A stretch of 64,000 bases of DNA from Mucilaginibacter sp. L3T2-6 (GTDB taxonomy: Bacteria > Bacteroidota > Bacteroidia > Sphingobacteriales > Sphingobacteriaceae): assembly GCF_030519355.1 (NCBI RefSeq), contig NZ_JAUMKC010000014.1:84058-148057 (forward strand), in the 5' to 3' direction. Shown in pieces: positions 1 to 10,084 of this stretch. Each line of letters opens with the position of its first letter. Position 1 is the stretch's first letter. The notes below the pieces were generated by a model. It had not been told where the DNA came from and ran no database searches. It saw nothing but the letters and a program-made list of their open reading frames with translations. The position numbers and the translations under genes are program-made.

Positions 1-1
1 G

Positions 2-3000
2 GTGGACGGCAGCACTGCCCGCCTGATCAGCACGATAAGCACAACGGCTAAACCGGCGCACGACAGCATCATCATGCTCACCGCGAGGGCTAAAGCCAGC
101 AATCGTTACCTGTATAAATTATACAGTAACGTAGCGGAGATCTCGGTATCTGTCAAATGGCTGACCGGGCAGTCTCTGGGTAATGAGCTTGACGTACTAT
201 CCGGAAAGCTTAAATATTTCGCTTACGATTTCCGATATGAAGGCGATACCAGCCTGGAAGCTTCTTTTAAACTCACCCCGGATCGCCCCAAGGCCTTTAC
301 CGACCTGAAGCCCTTTTATGAAAAGGGGACTTTAGTGCTTTTTGAAGGCAGGGCAGGCCTGATCGCGGAACCCTATAATGGCGAAGCGGAATTTAAACCG
401 TTGGATGTACAGGATAACCTGGCTTTTTACCGCGCCTATATTTTATTAAGGGATACTTACCTGCAACTTTCTGTACTGGAAGCAGAGCATCGGGTTCAGT
501 ACCCGGAATTGCGTAAAGCGCTCAACCAGCATTACGACACCTTTATCGAAAAGAATGGTGAGCTGAACAGGGCCTTTAACCGTTCCCGTATCCTGGCAGA
601 TGCCGCTTTTGGCTTTAAGGTGGCCGCCTCGCTGGAATTGAAGGAGAATGACAAATTCATACGTTCGGATATCTTTCATGGCCCGGTATTTCCACAAGAG
701 GCTGCTTTTAAAACAAGCGACCCGACGGATGCCCTGGCCCGTTGCTTAAATGATCTGGGAAGGGTCGACCTGGATCTGATCACCGAAATAACAGGTTTAT
801 CCGAAGAGGATGCTATTTATCAGCTGGAGAAACAGATCCTGTTTAACCCTGAGCGTAACGTATGGGAAACCACCGATCATTATTTGTCCGGGAATGTGGT
901 TGCCAAACTGCAGGTCGCGGAGCAGGCCGTAAAAGATGAGCCGGAGAATTTTCAGCTCCTGCGCAGCTTGACGGCTATCCGCAGGGTACAGCCGGACAAG
1001 ATCCCGTTTGAATTGCTGGATTTTAATCTCGGTGAGCGCTGGCTCCCGGTCAGTTATTATGAGCGTTTCGCAACCGACCTGTTTAAGCTGGATACGGAGA
1101 TCAACTATTTCCCCTCCATAGATACTTTTAAAGTAACCTACGGCAAAGGCAATACCACCACCGATGAGGAATTCGCGGTGGTTCCGAAACAAAGCGACAA
1201 GCTGACCGGCCGAACTTTACTGGAACACGCGCTGGAAAACACCTCACCGCATATTACTTACCCGGTCGAGATCGACGGCAAGGTCAAACGTTACCCCGAT
1301 ACGGAGGCCATACAGTCGGCACACCGGAAGATCGAAAGTATCCGTGACCGTTATACGGAATGGTTGCGGGAACTCCCTCCGGAAGATAAGCAGCGGATAG
1401 AGCAATTATATAATGACACTTTTAACTGCTACGTACTGCGCGAATACGACGGGAGCCACCTGAAGTTTCCGGGCCTCGACCTCAAAGGGCTGGATATACC
1501 GAATCTCTACAGTTCACAAAAGGATGCCGCCTGGCGCATCATCCAGAACCGGGGCGCGCTGGTTGACCATGAAGTAGGCCTGGGTAAAACATTGACCATG
1601 ATCGTGGCCGCCATGGAAATGAAGCGGCTGGGTATCATTCACAAACCGATGATCCTCGCTTTAAAAGCAAACGTCAGCGCCATCAGGGATACGTTCCGTT
1701 TAGCTTATCCGAACGCGCGAATATTGGCACCGGGTGAAAATGATTACCTGCCCGCCCGCCGACAGCGGCTGTTCCATGAGATCAAAAATAATAACTGGGA
1801 CTGCGTTATCCTCACGCATGACCAGTTTGGCATGATCCCGCAATCGCCCGAAATACAACGTGAGATATTTCAAACGGAACTGGACAATGTGACCCGTGAC
1901 CTGCTTACGCTGGGTACATTAGGTGTGGCGATCAACAAGTCCATGCTCAAAGGCCTGGAGATCCGCAAGAATAACCTCAACGTGCAACTCAATGCGGTGC
2001 TTTACGCGATTGATAACCGCAAGGATACCGGTATAAATTTTCAGGAAATGGAAGTGGATCACCTGTTTATCGATGAGTCCCACAAATTCAAGAACCTCAC
2101 TTTTACCACGAGGCATAACCGGGTGGCCGGGCTGGGCAATATGGCCGGTAGCCAGAAAGCCCTCAATATGCTTTTTGCCATCCGGACATTGCAGGAGAAG
2201 TTCAATGCAGACCTTTGTGTTACCTTTCTTTCCGGTACGCCGATCTCCAACAGCCTCACCGAAATGTACCTGATCTTTAAGTATCTCCGGCCTCATGAAA
2301 TGGAACGGCAGCAGATCAGCAACTTTGATGCCTGGGCTGCGGTTTATGCCCGTAAAACGGTCGATTTTGAGTTCAGCGTCACCAACGAGATCCGGGCAAA
2401 GGAACGCTTCCGCTATTTTATCAAAGTGCCGGAACTGGCCCGCTTTTATAACGAAATAACCGATTATAAAACGGCTGTCCATATCAGCCTGGATAAACCG
2501 GTCATCGATGAAGTGCTGGTGAATATCCCGCCAACACCGGAACAGCAGGACTTTACCCGGAGACTGATGAAGTTTGCCAAAACCGGGGATGCCACCATCA
2601 TCGGCAGGCAACCGCTTACCGCTACGGAAGACCTGGGGCGTATGCTGATCGCCACCAACTACGCTAAAAAAATGGCGGTGGATATGCGGTTGGTCAGCGA
2701 TAGCCGCTATGGCGACCATCCGGGAAACAAGGTCAGTATCTGTGCCCGCAATGTGGCGATGGAATACCGCCAAAGCAACGAACACAAGGGTACGCAGATC
2801 ATATTCAGCGATATCGGGACACCAAAGCCGGATAGCTTTAATATCTATGACGCGCTGAAGGATAAGCTGGTGAAGGACTTTGACATCCCCGCCGCTGAGA
2901 TCACCTTTATTCATGACTGGACGGACAGGCAAAAGCCGGAACTGTTCCGAAAAATGAACGCAGGCTTGATCCGAGTACTGATCGGCAGTACCGAAAAAGC

Positions 3001-3691
3001 CGGTACCGGTCTTAACGTACAACAGCGCGTTGTCGCGATGCACCACCTGGATATCCCGTGGAAACCATCCGAACTGGAGCAGCGGGATGGCCGCGGCGCG
3101 AGGCAGGGGAACTGGCTGGCAAAAATGTTTTTTGGCAACAAAGTCCGGAATTACATCTATGCCGTAGAGCAGTCGCTGGACAACTATAAATTCAACCTCC
3201 TGAAGAACAAACAGACGTTTATCAGCCAGATGAAGAAAAGCGAGCTAAGTGTCCGCACACTGGATGAAGGTGCCATGGATGAACAAAGCGGCATGAATTT
3301 TTCTGAATACATCGCTATCCTTTCCGGTGACACTTCCCTGCTGGAAAAAACCAAAGTGGAAAAGAAGGTAGCTGAATTAGAAGGGAATAAATCCTCCCAT
3401 TTTAAAGATGTGTCGCGGAGCCGCTACTTACTGGAAGACACAGAGCAAAAGAAAGCGCAAACAGCTTCCACATTGGAAAAGCTCGTAACCGATGAAGCGG
3501 CCTATCTTAAAGTACTGAAGCAGGATGCAAAAGGCAATAAGCTGAACCCCATAAAAATGCCGGATAAAACAGATGCCGACCCAGTAGCTATCGGCAAAAA
3601 GATCATTGACCTCTACAAAAATGGAAGCCTGGGAACGCCGAAGATCCGACTTATAAATTCGGTGAATTATATGGGTTCAGCCTGTATGTAA
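2..3691 (+). CDS. SNF2/DEAD-like helicase of the conjugative-element N6-methylase/helicase family, C-terminal part, frameshifted
   Basis: This is the C-terminal portion of a very large protein of Bacteroidota ICEs that normally joins an adenine-methylase-like N-terminal region to a superfamily 2 helicase. The frame is open at the window edge, so the true start lies upstream and the first codon here (GTG) is not a start. Helicase motifs are clear: a Walker A region reading EVGLGKT near residue 525, a DESH box near 691, SGTP near 743 and an arginine-finger region reading [10 protein letters not shown] near 1026. The frame stops at 3691, but the other frame continues with plausible coding sequence up to 4143. 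Loss of one G in the GGG run at 3631-3633 (GGGG would restore it) explains the break. It probably acts in processing or defending the element DNA during transfer, an inference from context. Confidence 0.85.
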   Translation: MDGSTARLISTISTTAKPAHDSIIMLTARAKASNRYLYKLYSNVAEISVSVKWLTGQSLGNELDVLSGKLKYFAYDFRYEGDTSLEASFKLTPDRPKAFTDLKPFYEKGTLVLFEGRAGLIAEPYNGEAEFKPLDVQDNLAFYRAYILLRDTYLQLSVLEAEHRVQYPELRKALNQHYDTFIEKNGELNRAFNRSRILADAAFGFKVAASLELKENDKFIRSDIFHGPVFPQEAAFKTSDPTDALARCLNDLGRVDLDLITEITGLSEEDAIYQLEKQILFNPERNVWETTDHYLSGNVVAKLQVAEQAVKDEPENFQLLRSLTAIRRVQPDKIPFELLDFNLGERWLPVSYYERFATDLFKLDTEINYFPSIDTFKVTYGKGNTTTDEEFAVVPKQSDKLTGRTLLEHALENTSPHITYPVEIDGKVKRYPDTEAIQSAHRKIESIRDRYTEWLRELPPEDKQRIEQLYNDTFNCYVLREYDGSHLKFPGLDLKGLDIPNLYSSQKDAAWRIIQNRGALVDHEVGLGKTLTMIVAAMEMKRLGIIHKPMILALKANVSAIRDTFRLAYPNARILAPGENDYLPARRQRLFHEIKNNNWDCVILTHDQFGMIPQSPEIQREIFQTELDNVTRDLLTLGTLGVAINKSMLKGLEIRKNNLNVQLNAVLYAIDNRKDTGINFQEMEVDHLFIDESHKFKNLTFTTRHNRVAGLGNMAGSQKALNMLFAIRTLQEKFNADLCVTFLSGTPISNSLTEMYLIFKYLRPHEMERQQISNFDAWAAVYARKTVDFEFSVTNEIRAKERFRYFIKVPELARFYNEITDYKTAVHISLDKPVIDEVLVNIPPTPEQQDFTRRLMKFAKTGDATIIGRQPLTATEDLGRMLIATNYAKKMAVDMRLVSDSRYGDHPGNKVSICARNVAMEYRQSNEHKGTQIIFSDIGTPKPDSFNIYDALKDKLVKDFDIPAAEITFIHDWTDRQKPELFRKMNAGLIRVLIGSTEKAGTGLNVQQRVVAMHHLDIPWKPSELEQRDGRGARQGNWLAKMFFGNKVRNYIYAVEQSLDNYKFNLLKNKQTFISQMKKSELSVRTLDEGAMDEQSGMNFSEYIAILSGDTSLLEKTKVEKKVAELEGNKSSHFKDVSRSRYLLEDTEQKKAQTASTLEKLVTDEAAYLKVLKQDAKGNKLNPIKMPDKTDADPVAIGKKIIDLYKNGSLGTPKIRLINSVNYMGSACM

Positions 3692-3699
3692 ACCGGCAA

Positions 3700-4143
3700 T
3701 TGGCCTGGGTCCAAACTGAACAGGGTAGCAAATACGAGTACGTCAGCAGCCTCTATGCAGAAAGTGATACCACCGGGATCAGGTATATGCGTAATAACGG
3801 CATTCCGAATACTGATAATCCAAAATCTGCTGCCAGGTACTTTTTGAACGCCATCGATAATGTGAGTTCCCTGGTGATCAAATACCGTGATAAGTTGACA
3901 GCATTGGAAAAGGAAATACCGGTTATCCGTGAACTGACGCAAAAACCTTTTGAGCAGGAAGCAAAGCTGGCCGCTTTAAAGGTCGAACTGGCAAATCTGG
4001 AACAGGAGATCAGCCGGAAGATTGCTGAAAAGCAGCAGGAAACGGAGTCGGAGGAGACGCTTGATCATTCGGAAAACCTGAGAGCGCTGCGCTTACAAAC
4101 TTTTGAGCATCGGGATTACCCTGCTAACGGACCCGGGCGCTGA
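3700..4143 (+). pseudogene. Frameshifted C-terminal end of the preceding helicase
   Basis: The open frame here begins with a TTG that is not a credible start. Reading this frame backwards past 3700 gives a natural continuation, with residues such as [20 protein letters not shown] encoded from about 3639 onward, which overlaps the end of the preceding ORF. It is therefore the tail of the same protein, separated by a one-base deletion near 3631-3633. The last 70 residues are a charged, coiled-coil-like helix rich in Glu, Lys and Gln. Either the gene is inactivated, producing a product shortened by about 165 residues, or the homopolymer was miscalled in the assembly. Confidence 0.75.
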
Positions 4144-4237
4144 CCTTGAGTGGTTCGTCCTTAAATCTTTCACCAACAAATCTTATGGAAGAACCGCGAA
4201 GCGCTCCTTCCATTGCATTACAAAAACCGATCAACTT

Positions 4238-6232
4238 ATGGAAGAAACACGCGAACAGCAGAAGCTGCATGGCTTCCTGCAATGTGGTATTTATATTTCT
4301 ATACTTTTAGAAGCTGCGATCTTCGTCTATCACAATGCCCCGTTCTGGGGCGTTTTTTTTAGCCCGCTGGACAAGCTCGCCCATATCGTTATTTACAGCA
4401 GGCTGATCTACAGCAAGCTGGCCACATTTACTTTAATATGCTTGGTGAGTGTGGGAACCCTGTCAAAAAAGGAAACGGATCTCGACCCGCAAAAACATAT
4501 CGTTTATCCCTTAGTGCTTGGCTTGCTGTTGTTTTTCGGGAGTATCGCTTGCCAGGGCAGGGCATCACCCATTGCGTGCGCATACACGAAATGGTATGAC
4601 CTGATCTACATGATCTGCTCTTTCATCGGGGCCATACTGGTCAGCCTTTCTATGGACAATATCTCTAAAATGATTAAGTCCGGGCTGGGTAAGGACAAGT
4701 GGAACACCGAAGCGGAAAGCTTTATGCAGCCGGTTAAAAAAGTGGAAACGCCCTATTCGGTAAACATCCCCATGCTCTTTTACCACCAACGCAAAGTACG
4801 TCAGGGATGGATCAATATCTGTAACGTATTCCGGGGTACCATTGTCATCGGAACCCCAGGTTCGGGTAAAAGCTTTTCCGTGGTTAACCCATTTATCCGG
4901 CAGCTGATCGCCAAAGAGTTCGCAGTTTGCCTGTATGATTTCAAGTTTCCCGACCTGGGGCAGATCGCTTACTACCACTATCTGAAAGCAAAGCAGGAAG
5001 GTAAAATGAAAGGCTATGCTTTTCATGTGCTCAATCTGAACGACCCCGAAAACAGCCGCCGCATCAATCCCTGGCGGGCAGATTATATCCGTTCACTGGC
5101 AGACGCGGCGGAAACCGCGGAAGGGCTGGTGGAAGCCCTCAAGAAAGGAGACCGCTCGGGCGGAAGCGATCAGTTCTTCACGCAGTCGGCCATCAACTTC
5201 CTGGCATCCTGCATTTACTTTCTCAGTAAATACGCCAACGGTAAATATTCCAGCCTGCCGCATGTTCTGGCCTTGCTTAACTGTACCTACGAGGAAATAT
5301 TCAACGTACTGGTGTCCGAACCGGAACTGCGTTCGCTGCTCTCACCGTTCATGAGCGCCTACCATGCGAAAGCCTTTGACCAGCTCGAAGGACAGGTAGG
5401 AACACTGAAGATCTTTATCAGCCGCCTGTCTACCAAAGAAACGTTTTGGGTGTTTTCCGGCGATGATTTTAACCTGAAAATATCAGATAAAAATACCCCC
5501 GGCATACTCGTGCTGGCAAACGACCCCAATACGCAGAACATCAATTCGGCCTGCTATTCCATTGTGATTAACCGGCTGACGAAGCTGATCAACACCAAAG
5601 GCAACCTGCCTTCGGCACTCATCATTGATGAGGTACCAACTTTGTTTGTACATAAGGTGGAAAACCTGATCGCTACAGCCAGGAGCAATAAAGTGGCGGT
5701 ATTGATGGGCTTACAGGAACTGCCGCAATTCAATCAGCAGTACGGAAAAGATACCGCCGCAACCATCACTTCTGTTATCGGGAACGTGCTGTCTGGCTCT
5801 GTGCGAAATAAAGAAACACTCGAATGGCTGGAACGCATACTGGGTAAGTCCAAGCAGATTGGAGAAGGGCTTTCCATTGACCGCAATAAAACCTCAACCT
5901 CCCTCAACGAAAAATTGGAAGTGCTGATACCGGCCGGGAAGATAGCCTCCCTCAACGCGGGCGAAATGGTGGGTGTTATCGCCGCAGATGCACAGGAGAA
6001 ATTTACCGGGCAGTTTGAAACGTCTGCAATCAACTGCCGGATCAATCTGGATATGGCAGCCATCTCGGGAGAAGAAAAGAACTACCGCCCGCTACCCGCC
6101 TTCTACGATTTTAACGGGCAGCGGAACGAAAAACTAACACAGAACTTTAACAAGATCAGCCAGGAAGTACAGGACCTGGTACTTCAGTTCCGTTCGCTGC
6201 CTTCCAATTCACCAAAAGCAAAAACCAAATAA
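4238..6232 (+). CDS. traG: Conjugative coupling ATPase, TraG/VirD4 family
   Basis: Type IV coupling protein of 664 residues that links the relaxase-DNA complex to the mating pore at the inner membrane. The first 150 residues hold about four membrane helices (near 13-33, 62-82, 95-114 and 125-147). The cytosolic ATPase follows, with Walker A GTPGSGKS at 205-212 and a Walker B stretch LIIDEV near 461. I chose the ATG at 4238 because the protein then begins MEETREQQKLHGFLQ, which resembles other Bacteroidota TraG proteins; upstream in-frame codons overlap the end of the helicase remnant. It is followed after one base by a small gene, so it heads a chain of tightly packed genes running to about 10,030. 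Confidence 0.92.
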   Translation: MEETREQQKLHGFLQCGIYISILLEAAIFVYHNAPFWGVFFSPLDKLAHIVIYSRLIYSKLATFTLICLVSVGTLSKKETDLDPQKHIVYPLVLGLLLFFGSIACQGRASPIACAYTKWYDLIYMICSFIGAILVSLSMDNISKMIKSGLGKDKWNTEAESFMQPVKKVETPYSVNIPMLFYHQRKVRQGWINICNVFRGTIVIGTPGSGKSFSVVNPFIRQLIAKEFAVCLYDFKFPDLGQIAYYHYLKAKQEGKMKGYAFHVLNLNDPENSRRINPWRADYIRSLADAAETAEGLVEALKKGDRSGGSDQFFTQSAINFLASCIYFLSKYANGKYSSLPHVLALLNCTYEEIFNVLVSEPELRSLLSPFMSAYHAKAFDQLEGQVGTLKIFISRLSTKETFWVFSGDDFNLKISDKNTPGILVLANDPNTQNINSACYSIVINRLTKLINTKGNLPSALIIDEVPTLFVHKVENLIATARSNKVAVLMGLQELPQFNQQYGKDTAATITSVIGNVLSGSVRNKETLEWLERILGKSKQIGEGLSIDRNKTSTSLNEKLEVLIPAGKIASLNAGEMVGVIAADAQEKFTGQFETSAINCRINLDMAAISGEEKNYRPLPAFYDFNGQRNEKLTQNFNKISQEVQDLVLQFRSLPSNSPKAKTK

Positions 6233-6233
6233 G

Positions 6234-6644
6234 ATGAAAAATGAAAGTTTAAATGGCACCCTCGTCATGGTCAGTCCGGATCTGGAAAACGATCCGGCAA
6301 GAGGACAGGGAAAAATCGCGCTGGTTAACTACGAAAGCCTGCACGATAATGAAATTTATGTGGCCTTTGAAGGCGGCCGGGAAGCTATCTACCATCCTGA
6401 TGCCCTGCTTCGCCTGAAAGGTAAAGAAGAGATACTTGCTGAACTGATGGATAATGGTTCGGAGATACGTGGTAACGATTATAAGGATCTGTGTAAGATC
6501 ACGATGCTTCAGGACAGGGGAACGGCTAAAGCCGAATGGCAGGCACTGGAAATCGTACAGCAGAATCCACGCATAAAAAATGCGGCACTGGAACCGGCAA
6601 AGCCAGGTATAGCCATCGAACTTCAAAAATCTTATTCCAGATGA
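6234..6644 (+). CDS. Conserved ICE protein of unknown function, 136 aa
   Basis: I do not recognise a named family. The ATG lies one base after the traG stop codon, and the 3' end overlaps the start of the M23 peptidase gene by four bases, so it is translationally coupled on both sides. The protein is soluble, with no signal peptide or membrane helix. Its N-terminal half looks beta-rich (GTLVMVSPD, GKIALVNYESLHDNEIYVAF) and the C-terminal half helical. Its position between the coupling protein and a cell-wall hydrolase suggests an accessory role in transfer, but nothing in the sequence defines the activity. Confidence 0.75.
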   Translation: MKNESLNGTLVMVSPDLENDPARGQGKIALVNYESLHDNEIYVAFEGGREAIYHPDALLRLKGKEEILAELMDNGSEIRGNDYKDLCKITMLQDRGTAKAEWQALEIVQQNPRIKNAALEPAKPGIAIELQKSYSR

Positions 6645-7069
6645 AAATGCTGGCCTGCTTCTGCCTTATCTGCCTTCCCCTTAAAAATTTATACATCACC
6701 TCGTCATTCGGCTATCGCAGGCACCCACTCACAGGCAACTACGCCTTTCATAACGGAATCGACTTCCGGGCAAGATCAGACACCGTTTACGCAATCATGG
6801 ATGGCGTGGTCAGCAATACCGGCTATGATAGTTCACTTGGGGTGAGTGTCGCTTTAGACCATGGTGATGTGACTTCTGTCTATGGTCACCTAAGTCAGTT
6901 ATTCGTAACGCAGGGTGAATCCATACAAGCCGGCCAGCCTATCGCCATTACCGGCGGAACAGGTAAGGTCACGGGTGAACACCTGCATTTCAGCATTCGC
7001 ATTAAACAACAGTACATCGATCCGATGGACTTTTTCTATCAAAATTTAATTAACAGAAATCATGAGTAA
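6641..7069 (+). CDS. M23-family (LytM-like) metallopeptidase
   Basis: Small zinc endopeptidase predicted to cut peptidoglycan cross-bridges. The LytM fold signatures are intact: H37-x3-D41 in HNGID and H114-x-H116 in HLHF, which supply the zinc ligands and catalytic residues. I start it at the ATG at 6641, which overlaps the previous stop as ATGA; this gives 142 residues and an N-terminal hydrophobic stretch (MLACFCLICLPL) that can act as a signal sequence or anchor. A longer in-frame extension to 6536 would read through the preceding gene and is rejected. In conjugative elements such enzymes locally open the wall for the mating channel. It overlaps the next gene by eight bases. Confidence 0.88.
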   Translation: MKMLACFCLICLPLKNLYITSSFGYRRHPLTGNYAFHNGIDFRARSDTVYAIMDGVVSNTGYDSSLGVSVALDHGDVTSVYGHLSQLFVTQGESIQAGQPIAITGGTGKVTGEHLHFSIRIKQQYIDPMDFFYQNLINRNHE

Positions 7070-8219
7070 AAACTTCAAACCACTCCACGAACAGATTGCA
7101 AACAAACTGATCGCGGAATTACAGGCAGAAACATCACCATTCCAGAAACCCTGGACGGATAGTGACGCCCCGGCCTTTACAATTCCTGTCAATCCAACTA
7201 CCAACAAAAATTATCGTGGCATGAACTCCTTATGGCTTTCCATGCAGGGCCATACTGATCCCCGGTGGATGACCCTCAAACAAGCCGGTTATGCAGGTTA
7301 CGAGGTGGAAAAAGGTGCTAAGGCCACCCTGATCAATTTTGTCAAAAGAACAAATATTGAGGCGATGAGGGATGTGGATGGTAACAAGATCCTGGATGAG
7401 CATGGCAAAACGCAAACCCGCACTACCGAATATGAAAAGCCTGTTATCACCAATGCCTGGGTGTTTAATGCAGAACAGATCAAGGGAATCCCGCCGCTGG
7501 CAGAATACCTCAAAGAAAAGCAGGGTGAGCAAACCTGGAGCCCTATTGAAAGGGCTGAACAATTGATCAGCGACAGTAAAGCGGTCATTATCCACGGGGG
7601 AAACGAAGCGTACTACAATAAAGCCAGTGACCAGATCCGCTTGCCGTTAAAAGAGCAGTTCGAGAATGAAACCAAATATTACGCTGTTGCCCTGCACGAG
7701 ATCGGCCACTGGACAGGCCACCAAACCCGCCTGGACCGCCCGATGGAAGGCCGTTTTGGTTCTGAAGCTTATGCCCGTGAGGAACTGCGTGCGGAAATTG
7801 CCTCCCTGATGCTGGGAAGCGAACTGAAGATCGGCCATAATTTCGGGCAGCACGCGGCTTATGTAAATAACTGGATAAAGATTCTCAAAGATGAGCCTTT
7901 TGAGTTGTTCCGCGCTTCTGCAGATGCCCAGAAAATATTTGATTATGTGGTGGATATCGGGCAGAAAGTGGAGTTAAAGGAAGAAAAGTCAAAGGATCAG
8001 ACCCTGAAAAAGGGCGATGAGATCGCCTACAACAATAACGTTTATAAAGTGCTGGATAAAAAAGGCAAAACCTTCACCGTAGAAGATATGGAAGGCGGCA
8101 AAACAAAGGTCAGCCCCAATGACGGCCTTTTTAAATCCTTAGTTAACGCTAAAAATAATCCTGCAGAGCAGCAGCTCATTGTACAGGAAGAGGAAGTTTC
8201 ACATAGCATAGGAAGATAA
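7062..8219 (+). CDS. ArdC-like antirestriction / ssDNA-binding protein with zincin domain
   Basis: The N-terminal 150 residues match the ArdC N-terminal ssDNA-binding domain, with the characteristic layout of an early P-W pair, a conserved NYRGMN segment and a Y-x-G-Y-x-V-x-K-G-x-K-A motif. A metallopeptidase-like domain follows with the zinc motif H212-E-I-G-H216. The last 80 residues, rich in Lys and Glu, form an extension beyond the usual ArdC length and include a small beta-rich module (KKGDEIAYNNNVYKVL). ArdC proteins enter recipients with the transferred strand and protect it from restriction. Here it sits in the transfer operon, overlapping the M23 gene and one base before the next start. 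Confidence 0.88.
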   Translation: MSKNFKPLHEQIANKLIAELQAETSPFQKPWTDSDAPAFTIPVNPTTNKNYRGMNSLWLSMQGHTDPRWMTLKQAGYAGYEVEKGAKATLINFVKRTNIEAMRDVDGNKILDEHGKTQTRTTEYEKPVITNAWVFNAEQIKGIPPLAEYLKEKQGEQTWSPIERAEQLISDSKAVIIHGGNEAYYNKASDQIRLPLKEQFENETKYYAVALHEIGHWTGHQTRLDRPMEGRFGSEAYAREELRAEIASLMLGSELKIGHNFGQHAAYVNNWIKILKDEPFELFRASADAQKIFDYVVDIGQKVELKEEKSKDQTLKKGDEIAYNNNVYKVLDKKGKTFTVEDMEGGKTKVSPNDGLFKSLVNAKNNPAEQQLIVQEEEVSHSIGR

Positions 8220-8220
8220 G

Positions 8221-8997
8221 ATGAACCTGATCAGCTTTAAAGAAAAGGATCTCCCGTTCCGGGAATTGGAGACCATCGGTCTGGCGGCAGGCGGCCAGCT
8301 TTTATTGAACGTCAATGACCTGAAAGCACTTCTTTCAGGTCGCAGGACTGGCCTGATGCACCTGGAAAACCTGGAAGCAGAAGGCATTCAGATCAAAGCC
8401 ATGGATGCCAAAGTATCACTCCGGCAAAACGAACAGGGTAAAACGGATCTGTTGATCCATCCTATTTACAGGAAACCTGACACGCCGGATTTTTTGGATG
8501 ACAACGAAGCCCGGCAACTGGAAAAAGGCGAAGTAGAGAACTTCCTGAAAACGACCACCGATAATAAGGGCAATAAAAAGGAGATCCTGGTAGAATACGA
8601 TTCGGAAACCCGTGAGTTTATTGTTTCTGACACCGAAAAGATCATGGCACCCGATATGGTCAACAATGAATTTCTTACCCCGGCCCAGAAAGAAAAATAC
8701 CGCAAAGGCAAAGAAGTAGAACTGGCCGACAGGACCAAGTTTAATTATTCCGGTACGGACCTGAATGGTATCCGGTCTAACAAGCTGGCCCTGATCGCTT
8801 CTATTGTCATTGACGGCGGGCTTTCTTATATGGTTTACAAAGGGCTGAATGCGCTCTTTGGTGAGAAACGGGACGAAAAGGAAGCCGGTACTTTAAGCCC
8901 CGGTTATTATACCACTATGGCTGATGTAGAAGATCAGCGGCCCGTGGCGACGAATGAGCACATCCGTTTTGACAGTAAAAGCCGTTTTTCACGGTAA
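8221..8997 (+). CDS. DUF4099/DUF3945-like conjugative-element protein
   Basis: A 258-residue protein resembling the DUF4099/DUF3945 proteins of Bacteroides conjugative elements. The N-terminal region opens with a short helix-turn type segment (FKEKDLPFRELETIGLA) and a repeated theme of SLRQNEQGK and IHPIYRK. The middle has the LTPAQKEKYRKGKEVELAD signature also seen in DUF3945. A hydrophobic helix near 188-206 (ALIASIVIDGGLSYMVYKGL) may associate with the membrane. The gene starts two bases after the ardC stop and its stop overlaps the next ATG by one base. The molecular role of these proteins is not established. Confidence 0.75.
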   Translation: MNLISFKEKDLPFRELETIGLAAGGQLLLNVNDLKALLSGRRTGLMHLENLEAEGIQIKAMDAKVSLRQNEQGKTDLLIHPIYRKPDTPDFLDDNEARQLEKGEVENFLKTTTDNKGNKKEILVEYDSETREFIVSDTEKIMAPDMVNNEFLTPAQKEKYRKGKEVELADRTKFNYSGTDLNGIRSNKLALIASIVIDGGLSYMVYKGLNALFGEKRDEKEAGTLSPGYYTTMADVEDQRPVATNEHIRFDSKSRFSR

Positions 8998-9590
8998 TGA
9001 ATGCGATTTTAACTGAGCTTGGAGTTCCCGGAGAACTCCAGGCTTTTTTTCAGGTAACCGACCTCGTATTCAGCTATGGGCCGGATAGCGAATACTTCGA
9101 TAAAGACTTCCACCGGATTCCTGCCACCTCAAATGTATGGATGGCCGGTAATGACCTCACCAGGGAGGTGGTCATTACTTACAGCGCGATGGAGGCCATC
9201 GCGTATTTAACCCTTAACAAACACCGCTATTCCCGGATGGATACCCTGGCGTTTGTTGCCGTCGGCAACCTGCCCCATGACGGTCAGTTACAATGGATGC
9301 GCTCCGCCTGGCTGAAAAAAAAATATACACTCGTATTTGGCAATGGCCTGTTAGGAAGGTTAGCCGATATTAAAGTAGCTGCCGGACTGGCTGATCGCCG
9401 GGTCCGGCTGTACTGGAACAGCCCCAATATTCGTATAGAAACCGAAAACAGCCATCATGAATTTGCGATGGATAACCTCTCACTGAATGTTTTTGAGAAA
9501 GCATTTGGCATCCGCTCCGGTATCCGCACCCATAAACCAATCCGGTTCGACACCTTTTTAGATCAATTGAAACACAATGGAAAACAATGA
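8997..9590 (+). CDS. Unrecognised ICE protein, 197 aa
   Basis: I do not recognise the family. The protein is soluble, without signal peptide, and has an alternating strand/helix look with hydrophobic segments such as TLAFVAVGNLP and KYTLVFGNGLLGRLADIKVAAG. This is faintly Toprim- or Rossmann-like, but no catalytic motif can be assigned. Its ATG shares a base with the previous stop codon and its end overlaps the next gene by 14 bases, so it belongs to the same transcript as the ardC and DUF3945 genes. Function unknown. Confidence 0.72.
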   Translation: MNAILTELGVPGELQAFFQVTDLVFSYGPDSEYFDKDFHRIPATSNVWMAGNDLTREVVITYSAMEAIAYLTLNKHRYSRMDTLAFVAVGNLPHDGQLQWMRSAWLKKKYTLVFGNGLLGRLADIKVAAGLADRRVRLYWNSPNIRIETENSHHEFAMDNLSLNVFEKAFGIRSGIRTHKPIRFDTFLDQLKHNGKQ

Positions 9591-10032
9591 AATATTATTG
9601 AAACCGGCAATAAGCTTTGCCGTTCTGAAAATCCTGCCGCTCATCTTTTTGACCCTCCTTTTTTTACTGCTCGCCTGGTACCTGTCGCCTTTTTTTGTGT
9701 TTTTCAGTATCGGGACATTGGCTGCGGGATGGTATCGCTTGCTATATATCCGAAAAAGCATTTACCTCGTTACCCCGGAAGTCGTCAGGATCAGCCGGGG
9801 GATATTCTTTAAACGGACGGATATGCTGGAAATATACCGCGTTAAAGATTATGTTATAACGCAATCTTTTATCCTTCAGCTCTTGGGCTTGATGAACCTG
9901 ACCTTAAAAAGTACTGATGCCGAAAATCCGGTGATCTGGATGGTTGGCATACCGGAATCTGACGTTATCGACACGATTCGGGACTATGTTCAGGAAGCAC
10001 GAAAACACAACAGGATTTATGAAATTAATTGA
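9577..10032 (+). CDS. Small membrane protein with bacterial PH (YdbS-like) domain
   Basis: A 151-residue protein with two closely spaced membrane helices (roughly 17-36 and 38-55) followed by a cytosolic beta-rich domain. The sequence SIYLVTPEVVRISRGIFFKR and then YRVKDYVITQSFILQLLGLM is the typical pattern of bacterial PH domains of the YdbS/YdbT type. These proteins sit at the inner membrane and their role is poorly known. It is the last gene of the tightly packed set that begins with traG and overlaps the preceding gene by 14 bases. A promoter with its own palindrome follows, so the next gene is a separate unit. Confidence 0.75.
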   Translation: MENNEILLKPAISFAVLKILPLIFLTLLFLLLAWYLSPFFVFFSIGTLAAGWYRLLYIRKSIYLVTPEVVRISRGIFFKRTDMLEIYRVKDYVITQSFILQLLGLMNLTLKSTDAENPVIWMVGIPESDVIDTIRDYVQEARKHNRIYEIN

Positions 10033-10040
10033 ATAAAAAC

Positions 10041-10071
10041 TTTGATTTTACTAATCTAATTAGTATATTTA
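10041..10071 (+). promoter_or_regulatory. Bacteroidota-type promoter with internal operator-like palindrome
   Basis: A TTTG at 10041-10044 is followed after 19 bases by TATATTTA at 10064-10071, a 7 of 8 match to the TAnnTTTG -7 box with ideal spacing. Between the boxes lies the perfect interrupted palindrome ACTAAT-CTA-ATTAGT (10050-10064). A protein bound there would block RNA polymerase, so repression of the small gene at 10085 is likely. No regulator gene is evident nearby. Confidence 0.65.
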
Positions 10072-10084
10072 GGTATCAAACATC

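Noticed and set aside
1919..3046. A 375-residue open frame antisense to the helicase gene
   Set aside because: It is the mirror of a strongly coding region with recognised helicase motifs; its own sequence has no domain pattern and no promoter. Similar long antisense frames at 15997-16584, 17983-18627 and elsewhere were dropped for the same reason.
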